A stretch of DNA of 64,000 nucleotides, from NCBI GenBank assembly GCA_947247005.1, contig OX365945.1, positions 36,200,551 through 36,264,550 on the forward strand, read 5' to 3'. The first letter of the stretch is position 1, and each line of letters opens with the position of its first letter. Positions 1 to 10,691 of this stretch are shown piece after piece. The DNA comes from Spisula solida (lineage: Eukaryota; Mollusca; Bivalvia; Venerida; Mactridae). Under the pieces are notes generated by a model, which was not told the DNA's origin, ran no database searches, and saw only the letters and a program-made list of their open reading frames with translations. The position numbers and the translations under genes are program-made.

Positions 1-1020
1 TCATTATAAATTGGTACAGGTAACCCAAGTAATAATTTCTAATTTCACAAAAAATGAATGAAAATGTAACCGCTATTTCACGCAGAGTGTTTTCATATTA
101 TTTGCTCAGTGAAATTATTTTTTTACCCCAAATTATCCATATTTATACTTACCCTAGATAGTATCACAACAAACATTTTGCCCAATTTTCATGACGATTC
201 AGTGCCAAACGCGGCCTCTATTCCGGTTTAAGGTATATGCGCAGAAATGATGCTCATAAACAACTGTATCAAACGTCCTTAACTGATGATTTATGATTGT
301 TTTATAAACATCAATTGATTGTAAGATGAGAATAATTTTAACTAATGAACATCACTGTAAATTGAAGTCACAAAAATACATCACGAAAAATATTACCAAG
401 GTCTTAGGTGGGCGTAAATTTTACTAAACAGTTTTTAACAATGAAATAATAGAAGAATTACATTATGTTTCTTGTTAATCAGTATCTTGTACGTCCATTC
501 TTGTCTTTTATCATAAATTATGTTTATACCACTGCCCCATCAAGAGCACATAATTCTTATCAATACCCGAAAAAGGGCCAGTTTATGTACCCCCACAAAT
601 TCTAAATAATCCAGAAATCTGAAAACTTTGATGTTAGCGGCAACTGCTGTATGATGTGATCATGCAGAAATGCTTGTGTTGCATGTGCTATATGAGCCTG
701 AGCTCCTCACTGCAATATTTTTACATGGCGTCATTTTTGTGACTTTTCGTTTTGCAGTGATGCTCATTATTTGGCTTTATTTTTATCTTTTAATAAACTG
801 ATTTGCATATAAATTATAGGAGGCATGCAGAGAGTATTATTTCATTCACATTCCAAATTTTAACTGCATCCATTGATTAAGTTTATAGGGGTTTAAAAGG
901 TTTTAAAGACAAAAAGTATTGCTCTGTAGCTTATTTAAAGTAGCAAGTTGTCTAAACAAGGTACTAAATGTAGTCATTCCTAAAGTTTCTCCTAATTATT
1001 GCTTTAAATAGTATGTGTGT
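1..1020. other. No gene recognised
   Basis: AT-rich sequence with short open frames only, no convincing splice-flanked coding stretch and no tandem array. It may be intron of the minus-strand gene whose first exon is at 4331-4435. Confidence 0.5.
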
Positions 1021-1021
1021 T

Positions 1022-1185
1022 ATAAATATCACTGCAGTGTGTTGATCTGTTGGCCCCGAATTACCTAGAGTTGCTTGTGTAATGCCGTATCTTGCGAGAC
1101 CGCTAAGTTGAGGGAGACACGGTATAACACAAGCAACAAGAGGTAATACGGCCTAACGGATCAACACAACTGCAGTAATATACCG
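1022..1185. repeat. Foldback (inverted-repeat) element
   Basis: A left arm 1024-1088 (containing CACTGCAG, GTGTTGATC, ATTACC, TTGCTTGTGT) is matched by the reverse complement of 1119-1182 (GGTATAACACAAGCAACAAG ... GATCAACAC..CTGCAG). The loop is about 30 bp. Arms of about 65 bp with roughly 80-85% identity by eye make a MITE or foldback remnant. A miniature-transposon origin is inference. Confidence 0.7.
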
Positions 1186-1189
1186 ACAA

Positions 1190-3105
1190 AAGTGGGAAAA
1201 TTGTCTATTCATTGACGTAATGAATGTCGGCATACTTTCAACATATTTAACGTTCATTCTAAATAAGGTTATTGTTTATTTCATTGACGCTGGCATATAA
1301 TGGCATATAACACATCCTCAACGCATGATACTATTTCAGAAAACAAAGCTTGCATAATACGAGAAATGTAATCTGTCAGGTTGTATTCTACTGTGCGGTT
1401 AGGTTTGTATTTATGACAATACATTGATATAGGTATTTAATAAAATTTCTTATTTACCAAGTTACTGTTGAATGGACTGTCATTGAATTACTTTAGTTGA
1501 CTCAATACTATTATAACTAATTTCATATATACTGCTTGTATACCTTACACCCTACAATAAAATAATCAAAGATAATTATGTGAAGTCAAGTTTTAACTCC
1601 TAAAATACATATAGTCAGGTTTTTAACTCCTACAAAGTGTTCTTCACCCAATTCTAGGCTATTATTAGGTAAATCAATTAAAAAATACCAATCTTGGAAT
1701 GATTCATGTACACCTAACAATTACAGTCTACAATTCCTTATTGTTAGGAGGATATAATAGGCTAAATAACGCCAACTACTTATATTCTATAGCAAAAATA
1801 AGAATAGACTCTTTATAAATACAAAAATAAATATCCACTTTATCAACTAAGTCCATGGGCAAAAGTTTTTATAAAACTGAGAGAGAAAATTGAAAATCAA
1901 TAGTACAAATGTACAATGTCTACATAGATAAAATTTATCGACAAAGAAATAAGCGCAAGACGTTAACAAAATATCTATGTGTAAGTGGAAACCACAATAT
2001 TTAGTTCATCAATTAGTCTGAGTTCCTAACCATTCAATAGTGGTTCTCATGTTAACACAAACATAAAATAAATATTAAGAGGAAATTCAAAGGTTGAATT
2101 TTGATCATATATACCTATAGCCAAGAAAATAAAAATAAAATGCAATGTTTAGTAAAATTTACCAAGTTTATGTCAGTCAGGCAGCATGTTTTTATGAATG
2201 GTTGAAAAATGAAATTTCTGACTGTATGTTACAGTCTTTTTTTACTGACTATGACAATGACACTGAAATATTGTCATTATTGTACTAGAAAATTCACTGA
2301 GCACATTTTTGGCGCAAATGCTTCTTTATAGGAAGAACAAAAATACTTTTAACATACAATTTATAAATATTGTAAGCACTGCTTGGAAACAACTGTTACT
2401 TTCTGCAGTGATGTTTTAACAAGCTGAGACAGACACATGTCTGTAGACATACACTGGTACTATGAGTGAGTATATCGCAGATTGATTGATGAATTATTTA
2501 CAAGATAGACATGTAAAGGATATCGGGTAGGACCATTATTCACAATCAATGTCAATAAATGATGTATGGGTACCAGGAATAACATGCAGCAAGCTGATCA
2601 GTCAGTTATGTCTCAAAGGTACCTTACCATGTGTATTATATAACAAAACTGGATAACTATTTAAGGCTGGCTTCGCAAAAACTTTGGTAACTAGTCACCC
2701 ACACTCAGTTAAGTATGATTGTGTCAATTTGGTAACTATTTCATTGCCCAAACTAAGTTCAATCTAGTTTTTTGGTGACTTGAGTTCAGCCATTGATTCA
2801 CAAGGGTCTGACTTGACTCTAGTCGCGATTCAAAATAGTTACATCTATCATGTTTTTCCTCCTCCAATTCTAAAGCCCAGACCAGAGAAACAAAACCCAG
2901 ACTTAACAGAGTTTGAACCATGAAACAGTTACTGAAGTGTTCCCAAAAAGTCAACCAAAGTATTTAACGGTTTTATTTTAAGTTCCTGGAAAAATTTCAT
3001 AGAATGTTCGATGTTTGCTAAAACTACATGATTATAGAGCACTTTACCTAAAACTGAAAGAACACCCCTTATATATATGTAAGCACAGACATATTACCAT
3101 TTTTA
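1190..3105. other. No gene recognised
   Basis: AT-rich noncoding sequence. Short frames such as the one at 2736-2954 (minus) have no splice context or recognisable motif. Confidence 0.5.
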
Positions 3106-3109
3106 ATAC

Positions 3110-3350
3110 AACGACTCAGTGGTTAACCTATGGCATCGGCCCAGGGAATTGAGAATTAGAAGGTTTGAATACCAGAAGGAATCTATTCGGATATAGCTGG
3201 TTGGGGAGCCACAAGTTGATTAATAATGGTTACCTTATGCCTGCGTGTGAAAGGAGAAATAAATACAAATGTATGCTCATATAGTAGCAGTGGTTTCATA
3301 AGTCAAATTGGCTAGCCTTTTAAAAGATGGGTTACATGATAATAAACAGT
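3110..3350 (+). repeat. SINE copy (tRNA-derived family shared with 26275-26555)
   Basis: It starts with a degenerate A-box-like CAGTGGTTAA and has a B-box-like AGGTTTGAATACC about 50 bp later. The rest matches the 26.3 kb copy in order: CTGGTTGG.GAGCC, GTTAC..TATGCC, TTTCATAAGTC.AATTG, and a terminal ATAATAAAC. Two co-linear copies in one window argue for a dispersed SINE family. Confidence 0.65.
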
Positions 3351-3359
3351 TATACATTT

Positions 3360-4324
3360 TATTTTTCACTAAATTATATTTAAAGGTGCAGTGGGTCATT
3401 ACATTTGTATTATGTTATTCTGATAACATGGACAACAAACTAAACACTACATGCTATTGTGTAAGAATAGCAAAACTTAATCCCATTCAAAGCTGATTTA
3501 AAGTTCAAGTTTCTAAAAGCAATAACTCAAGCTGATTGAAGAATTATGTAATGCATAATGCAAACAGTAATCGGGATTAAAAGCAAACTGTTCTATCCTT
3601 TACAGTTAAAGGTATGACCAATAATCAATCAAATATGCAGGCAATATAATATATATTGTGAATAAAAAGAAGACAATCAAATGTACATGACCAAATTTAT
3701 ATAGACAATATTTTAAACCTTGATAATAAAGAACTTAACAAAATGGCCATAGTTTGAAGAATGTGTTAAGGCCTACCTATATTCAAGCCATATATAACTA
3801 TGTATTCTAACTTTTCAAATATTTTAGTATTATATTGATAAATTATGCAACAATATTTTAGTACCACATATATATCAATACTGACACCTAAAATATTTGA
3901 CTCAGTGTGCCGACTTTTCAAATGAGTTTGGTTTTATAATTACAAGTAAATCATTATAAATGTATACCAAGTTTACTTGCACTCGGTAACCCTCATTGGT
4001 TAATATGTGAAAAAAGTGACAAATTATATCTCTTGAATGTTTCACTGACTGTCATATAAGACATCATTATACCATTAACTTACGACATTTTTTCTTCTAC
4101 CAATTCTATGAATTTGCAGGGCCCACTCTGGGGGCATTGTCGCAGATTATAAGTTTCTGGAAATTTAAAATGAATATGATTTTAAATAACACATTTCAAT
4201 TAAACTGATTGTTAACTCCTGTACAAACTGTAACATATACACACGCTCATGTTTGTATATCACTATTCATAACTTGAACAAATTTACATGTTATGTAATA
4301 AAGTAAAGATGTAAATTTCAGCAT
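3360..4324. other. Presumed first intron of the CFAP97-like gene
   Basis: It lies immediately downstream (on the minus strand) of the donor at 4330-4325. AT-rich; no further coding exon was recognised. Confidence 0.4.
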
Positions 4325-4330
4325 TCTTAC

Positions 4331-4435
4331 CTTTTGCATGTGCATCTTATAAGCCCGGTCATTTTCATACTGCATAAGAAGTTTGTTGGCAGCAGGGAAA
4401 CTTCCAGCCCCTAGACCAGTTCCGTGCCGAGGCAT
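4331..4435 (-). CDS. First coding exon of a CFAP97/hemingway-like gene (partial; continues left)
   Basis: Reading the minus strand, ATG at 4435-4433 opens 35 codons that end exactly at a consensus donor (AAG|GTAAGA, donor at 4330-4325, phase 0). The peptide begins MPRHGTGLGAGS and continues with an A-N-K-x-L ... Y-x-x-H-x-x-K pattern at residues 16-35. From memory this spacing is typical of the N terminus of the CFAP97/hemingway family, small proteins of ciliary and flagellar axonemes. The open frame runs a little further into the intron, which is expected read-through. No second exon was identified between here and position 1, so the rest lies in long introns or outside the window. The upstream 4.4-5.3 kb region is the natural place for its promoter. 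The exon call is fairly strong (start plus clean donor); the family call is tentative because it rests on about 20 residues. Confidence 0.5.
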
Positions 4436-4439
4436 ATTT

Positions 4440-5500
4440 GTTAACTGTCGTCAATTCTGAATATAAACGTTAATATATCCCATTCACAGTACACTATGTA
4501 TAAATCCAGTAAAGATAATAAATAAATAAAATCACTGCTTTGACAATTAATATTTAATTAACATATTTAATAATTTATTTAACTTCAGTAATGATACATT
4601 TATTAAGCGTTACTGAATAAACAATCTCAGGTATTAGTTAAACAAGCAAGCGTATCTCCACATCTATCATAGAGAACACATGATCCGTTCTACCTTGTCT
4701 TTATATCACTAATTTACATCAGAAAGAATACACCCTACTGATCTGTAGTCATTGTCGATGATATTATAAATATCACAGAGCGAACTTCAACAATTAATAC
4801 CATTTGTATCGAGTCTAGATAAACTAATATTGATCAATAGAATGTATAGGTATATATTACTACTTTCCACCCTTCTTCTCATACATAGTTAATTTTATTT
4901 CTTATTTACCTTAAGACATTCACGCAAATCTACATTAAGCGTCGGGTCGTTGTCATGACTACTGGGTCATTTTAATTTCATCGGAGTTTAAATAGCGATT
5001 TTCGCGACAAAAAATAGCAAAATACAAAATGATCGAGAGAGAAAGGATATCGTTTTGAAACAACCACTGCTTCTAATAGTTTCGCTAATCGGAAGGACAG
5101 GTACTTGCCATCGTCTGCTAATTGCTTTATACCATACGCAGTTATTCCCCTTTATCTGACGGAATACCCGGAATACTTCGTCGATTATTCTTAAACTTTG
5201 GCGGAAATCGCCGAGAAATTACGACCTATGGGATAACTCTTAAAAGTTCGCGCTTAAAGTTCTACGCAGTAATCTCCCTTTTCTCATGAACGAACGTAAT
5301 CTTCCGGGACCGCAACTCATGATATATTTAACGTTTATAAGAATATAGGGGTTTTAAAATGTTCCACAGGATATTGTAATTGACACGTCTGATGGTATGT
5401 AAAGTAAATGTATTTGTTGTAGTTTATTTCATCTAGTGAGTTAATAATAACCGTTTAGTGTACATGTATTCGGACAAAACTTTTCGGATACATAATAATA
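4440..5500 (-). promoter_or_regulatory. Presumed 5' flank and promoter region of the CFAP97-like gene
   Basis: This is the region upstream of the ATG at 4435 on the minus strand. Between about 4920 and 5330 it is richer in CpG than the flanks (CGTCGGGTCG, TTTCGCGACA, TTCGCGCTTA), which is common near animal promoters. No TATA box or transcription start can be assigned. Confidence 0.3.
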
Positions 5501-5511
5501 GGATTGGCTAA

Positions 5512-5556
5512 ACCAGAGACTATAGAATTAATGTTATCTATAGTCTCTGGCTAAAC
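5512..5556. repeat. Perfect 13 bp hairpin (MITE remnant)
   Basis: CCAGAGACTATAG is followed by a 12-14 bp spacer and its exact reverse complement CTATAGTCTCTGG. GCTAAAC flanks the pair on both sides, so there is also a short direct repeat. Probably the collapsed remains of an inverted-repeat element. Confidence 0.6.
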
Positions 5557-5721
5557 TTTGTCCAATATCCTGTTGACTGTTACTTAAAGCATATTCATGA
5601 ACTTATGTAACATGTGTGTTTTTTAGGTCATATCAATGACTCTTTATTAGTATGTGCAGTGTTGTTATAACAAATAAGATTTTACCACTGTTTACTATAT
5701 ATGACAGGCTACTAACAGAAT

Positions 5722-6455
5722 TGACAATTATAAAAGTGCCTGTCACATTTGTAGCCGTGTAGGTTTATTATTCATTGAAATGGTATATTACGGGTATCAG
5801 CATGTAGCTACTATATTTTTCTTTCAGGATATATCAACACTTTAGTCCTTAAATACACACAACGAACATCAGAATCACGAACCACAGTTCCCTTATTTGT
5901 TTGCTAATTATGTCGTTCAGCACCACCCAGATTTCCACGCTTGTAAACGTGAAGTTTGCCTTGAAACATAATGTAAACGTCACAAACCGTGAAACAGGCC
6001 TAGATGGTCATCCTTTCAGTTAGTGTAACTAAATAACTTACCTCTTATGCCAATTAAACATCGCAACATTTCACTAAATCGATAATTAAAAAAAATGTAC
6101 GAAATTCATCTCCCGTCAAATTCCAATTCTATTTAATATTCCGATAACCTTTCAAACTCAACAGATCTCGAAGTGATCGTTTGATTGGCTAGACTGGATG
6201 TCGCGTCATCCATAGTTGTTGAATCGTGAAAGCTCGGCCATTTCCGCTTGTGTCCGGTGTATATACTGAACGCCTAAATTGGTGACCAAACCAAATTTGC
6301 GATTCTGACTTATATTGTGTGTTTTTAAGGACTGAAGTGTTGATATATCCTGAAAGTAAAATATCTTCGCTACACGCTGATACCCGTAATATAGCATTTG
6401 AATGAATAAATAAAAAAATACGACAAGTTATGTTACAGGCACTCCATTTTCTGAT
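5722..6455. mobile_element. Long-TIR foldback element (MITE-like)
   Basis: Arm 5722-5878 (AGTGCCTGT ... TTACGGGTATCAGC ... TTTCAGGATATATCAACACT) matches the reverse complement of 6296-6455 over about 150 bp at roughly 80% by eye. The internal segment at 6215-6240 contains the CGGAAATGGCCGAGCTTTCA core also found in the elements at 17.3 and 27.25 kb. No transposase is visible, so it would be non-autonomous. Confidence 0.65.
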
Positions 6456-6459
6456 ATGC

Positions 6460-6885
6460 GCCTTTATTAATATAGGTAAACAATGAGAAGGTTGAATTGA
6501 CTGGGGAAGTAGTAGGGAACGTGCTGGCTGCCTATGGTTGTTATTCTATACTTATCAATGGATCATAGAGATTTATCAGTGAAAATACTGACTATTATAT
6601 CAAGGATCATACAAGTCTAAAGCTAGCCGTGTTATGACTGAAGTACCATAATGCATTGCGCGCCCTTCTGTAATTATCAGCCATTTCTGTTTTATCAAAG
6701 GTTTAATCGCGTTAGGTTAACTCCGTTTCTTACCGTAATTAAATTTTTTAGTTTACCGTAGTAGTGTATCCAAATGAAAACCTTTTTTCGTAATAAAACC
6801 AAAAACCATAGTGGTTTGATCATTTGTAGCAGATAGAGAATGTCCCATCACAAAAAAATAATGATTTATAAGAATAACAGTCGTA
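6460..6885. other. No gene recognised
   Basis: AT-rich sequence between two repeats; no coding, RNA or array signal was seen. Confidence 0.5.
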
Positions 6886-6889
6886 AATA

Positions 6890-7290
6890 AGTTTCCTTTT
6901 TAAAATACCGTTTCGTTAGAACGTCCGTCCGACCGTCAGAAAATCTGGATCCTGACATAACTGTAACAGTTTCCAAGCTAGGTTTATAAAACTTGGTATG
7001 TTGATAGGTGGCAATAAGGATTATGCACGTCCAAAAATATTTTGAATCTGACAAAAATTGGGGTTGCTATGGCGACAAAAAGAGTGAAAATATGCCAAAA
7101 TCTGGATTCTGCCATTACTCAAACAGTTTCCAAGCTAAGTTTATGAAACTTGATATGTAGATATGGGGCATTAAGGGGATTATGCACGTCTACAAATATT
7201 TTGATTCTGACAAAAATTGTAGTTGCTATGGCAACAGAAACATTGAAAAAGGCTTCAAACCGATAAGGGACTTCTGTATTGCTTGCAATT
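6890..7290 (+). repeat. Interspersed element with internal tandem duplication (family also at 24745-25175)
   Basis: It contains two diverged copies (about 170 bp apart) of CAGTTTCCAAGCTA ... TTATGAAACTT followed by ATTATGCACGTC and TTGCTATGGC. The copy at 24.75-25.17 kb has the same order and the same end (TTCTGTATTGCTTGCAATTC). Function unknown; probably a non-autonomous transposon. Confidence 0.65.
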
Positions 7291-7317
7291 CTTAATGACT
7301 TGTTAAATGTAGATACA

Positions 7318-7492
7318 TGAGTATATGATATCTCAAATTATGGAAGGCAGTATATGATATCTCACATTGTAGAAAGCAGTATATGATATCTCACATTATG
7401 GAAAGCAGTATATGATATCTCACATTGTAGAAAGCAGTATATGATATCTCACATTATGGAAAGCAGTATATGATATCTCACATTAAGCAGTT
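7318..7492. repeat. 29 bp minisatellite, about 6 copies
   Basis: The unit contains AGTATATGATATCTCACATT followed by (A/G)TGGAAAG or GTAGAAAG. The two variants alternate along the array, suggesting a 58 bp higher-order unit. Confidence 0.85.
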
Positions 7493-7499
7493 GTTAAAT

Positions 7500-8455
7500 G
7501 TAGATACATGTAGATTTCCACGGGTCGAAATGTAAGCAAAATGAATTTATGACATTTAACCTGATGATGTGAAAATATTAGCAATTTTTTCTTTATTTGT
7601 AGCATTCTTTGTTGGCCAAAATTTTACGCTAGATGAAATGTTAGCAAATTTTGAAAATTCACGAAATCGGCTAATATTTCCATTTCGCTAATTTTACCTA
7701 TAATGATGTAGCTATTGACTATTTTACCTTTGAAGTTGAGGTGGATCAATGTTCTCCTCATCTCGAGATAAAACTGACCTGGAAAATAAGCTCTGTGCCA
7801 GCTCTGACTTATTATTGATCATCCAGGAGATAATTGAACTTATTAAGTAGTTTTATATTAGTTGCTTTAACAGTTGCTGTAGTTGTCATGAAGATTAGTG
7901 ATAATTATACCTTTGGCATAAAAAAGTTGTTAGTTTCTCGTAATACTTTTTTGGAATTTTTACATAGAGAAACAGCAATTTCCTTTGAAAAGTATAAAAA
8001 AAATACAGAAAATATTGATATTTTTATCAATGCCATAAAAATATAATTATATAGTCAAGATGAGTTTGGATACAGAAAACAAATACTTTTTTCAGACCTT
8101 ACCTTCAAAGCTTGGTACTGAAATCCTAGTCTCTACATTATGTGGCGGGTCATAAAGACTTTTAAAAGATGATATGTTTCAATGACAATATGTATCTGTA
8201 GGCTAAATTACTGAATTAAATGAACATATTAAATCAAATTTCCGTACGATTTGGACATTTTGCCAGTGTGTGTACTACATGTATTATCTGATTGTGATAT
8301 TTCAGTGTAAGCATGTATGCAGGGTGTGTTTAAACAATGGTGTAGAATAATGGAAATAAACAAGGGCAGTTATCTGCCATTTCAGGTAAGTCAATCATTT
8401 TCTACTAGTATATATCAGATCTATCTATCTGATGCTTATGTTTCCGACAGTTAAC
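7500..8455. other. No gene recognised
   Basis: AT-rich; short frames such as 7834-8046 (plus) are Lys/Ile/Asn rich without motif or splice context. Confidence 0.45.
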
Positions 8456-8457
8456 TG

Positions 8458-8602
8458 TGATTCTGCCTGGATAGCCTAGTGGTTGAGTGCAAGAGGTCTC
8501 GGGGTTTCATTGATAGGCTGTGACTTACTAAAGTCTTAAATCAAAGCACTGGGAGTTCTGATGGGAGGCAATCTGGTTGCTGCTACTAAAGCTTTAAAAA
8601 CT
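8458..8602 (+). repeat. tRNA-derived SINE fragment
   Basis: GCCTGGATAGCCTAGTGGTT is an excellent tRNA-like 5' end with an A-box (TAGCCTAGTGG). The B-box region is degraded. The downstream GGCAATCTGGTTGCTGCTAC body is SINE-like. SINEs with this type of head are common in bivalve genomes; the exact family is not assigned. Confidence 0.6.
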
Positions 8603-8604
8603 GA

Positions 8605-10690
8605 CTTTATACGTTTAATGTTCGTTTTCTTACTGCCGATCTTGTCTTGAATGTCAAAATAGGTATATGTGACTATATAGGCATGTTGGGTATCTAAATA
8701 ATTGTAAAAAGGGGCATATTAATGTATATGGAATACATGTATTGAATGCGTAAATCAAAAGTGGCTTTAAAATAATACTACGCGCCTATTTATCAGATTC
8801 TACAGTACCGTCTTGTAATCACTTCCCTCACAGCGTGAGACAGTCTATAGAAAGCGGCTAGTATAGCCACACCATATGATTGCATAACAGTACTTTGCAG
8901 AAGATATACGATTCATTGATAAAACCATCACTTGACCCCGGTCTGAAGTTTCTTAAAATAGCTATGGGACATTTGATGAACACGTCATTTTCATGCATGT
9001 ATTACGAAACAAGTTTGATATCGCTCTGGCAGAGTGATTATCTGCAAAGATATCGATTTAACGAACAGTTTCACAATAATTGTTGATCTTAGAATAAACA
9101 AATGTTAATGATTGAATTAAATCAGTTTAAAAATTTGGAGAAACATATGTAGCAGTATTGGGAATGTTGACAGTTTCTGGAACTACTTGAATGCGGATTC
9201 ACATTGTTTAGCCTTAAGGCGGTTCAGGTTGAATTAAGAAATGGGCAATGATCGTATAAAGCCTCCCAAAAATAGTAGTGGTATATCTCCATAGCTTGAC
9301 GCTCAGCATAGGTAGTTGCTAGTTTGTCTGATGTCAGGATAAGGTGACTGGGTTGTCTCTATATCACTGAAATACTTTTTACCAGTGGGACTTAAAACAG
9401 GGGTTTCATTTGACTCGGAAGTTGGGGTTTTGACCATTGAAATTTCAAAAAAGCAGCATTTTGACCCACAAGATTTTGGTTTGAATAGTTATTTTCTCTT
9501 AAAGTCACGGGTAGTTGTCTATTAAATGGTAAAATGTAATCATAAGTTTCAAACTGACCCACAAGATTCAGAAGCTAGTGGAACCTCTATTAAAGTCACA
9601 GGTAACTGTATTATTGATAAAGAGTAAAAAGAAAAACATATATTTTGGGTAAATTTATATACAAAATATTTTCAAGGCATCAAAAAAAAGAATGGGCTTT
9701 CGATAGCTTAATATACAAATTACATTCATACAAAACATAGTTTAAACTACTTCCATACAAAATCCCATCGAAATTTATGAACTGGTTAAAACAATTAAAC
9801 CAACCGTTATAAAATACACTCTTGTGTTGTCAGACTCGCTAAAAACTCCATAGCGGTCCTTACAGTGTTTTACGCCATTGAAAGTTAAAGTCAACATTTA
9901 AACAATAAATTATATTGTATGAAAATGAATTTAAGCATGCTTTCAATACATAAAATCTTGTAAAAATTCTCTCATTGTTTGCTGTTGCATAGATATCCTG
10001 CCCTGCACACTGGTATTCTTTGATTTCAATTCTGCCGATCGATTTTCTTTTGATAGTCTCACCACTTCAGAATAAGAAAGAGTGCATTTTAACACAAGCA
10101 TCTTTTAAGGCAATAATAAATTGGGGAACATTTGTTTCGACGGCGCTCGATTAATATGTTAACTGTGTTAGTCTTATGACGTTACCGCGTCCATGTTGTA
10201 TTTAGTGAAGTAGAAGGAAGGCGCGTGCTAATGACGTCATCAACGTAAATGTCCTTAAAATTTCTGAACAAAACGAAAATGATTTAAATATTTATTATGC
10301 AAAATTTCATTTATTTATAATCTTGATGTGTTTTTGAGATAATTCATAGTTTGCTTTGTACATTGAATGACCATCGTAGATGATCAATATACATAAATAC
10401 CGTAAATTATGAAAATCAAAATGCACTTTAGTGTGTGTCTCATCAATTTCCCGACAAATTTTTAATGGACCTTTATAGTATAATATAAATTTTACTCTTT
10501 ATCAATGTTACAGTTACCTGTGGTTATAAAATAGCATTACATTTTTAAAAAGTTAACTGAATTGTGCCTCTCCTAAAAAATAATGACAATCCTCCAGTGC
10601 ATTGTTTATAATTTATCTATCAAGATGTTTGCACAGACTAGTGTAGATTATTTATGTTAGTGTGTCTATAATTTTCTAAACAATACTGCA
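8605..10690. other. Upstream region of the TTLL gene; its start exon should lie here or further left
   Basis: No open frame with ATG and a phase-0 donor could be tied convincingly to the exon beginning at 10692. A CpG-containing stretch at 10140-10260 is the most promoter-like part. Confidence 0.4.
10232..10239. promoter_or_regulatory. Full palindromic CRE (TGACGTCA)
   Basis: TGACGTCA is the consensus CREB/ATF site. It sits in a locally CpG-rich stretch (GCGCGTGC, TTACCGCG) about 450 bp before the first detected TTLL exon. An 8 bp match can occur by chance; a role in TTLL expression is inference. Confidence 0.35.
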
Positions 10691-10691
10691 G

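Noticed and set aside
5909..6021. Short ATG frame M-S-F-S-T-T-Q-I-S as possible TTLL start exon
   Set aside because: A phase-0 donor can be drawn (CTT|GTAAAC or AAC|GTGAAG) but both are weak and it lies between the arms of a foldback element, 4.7 kb upstream; not supportable.
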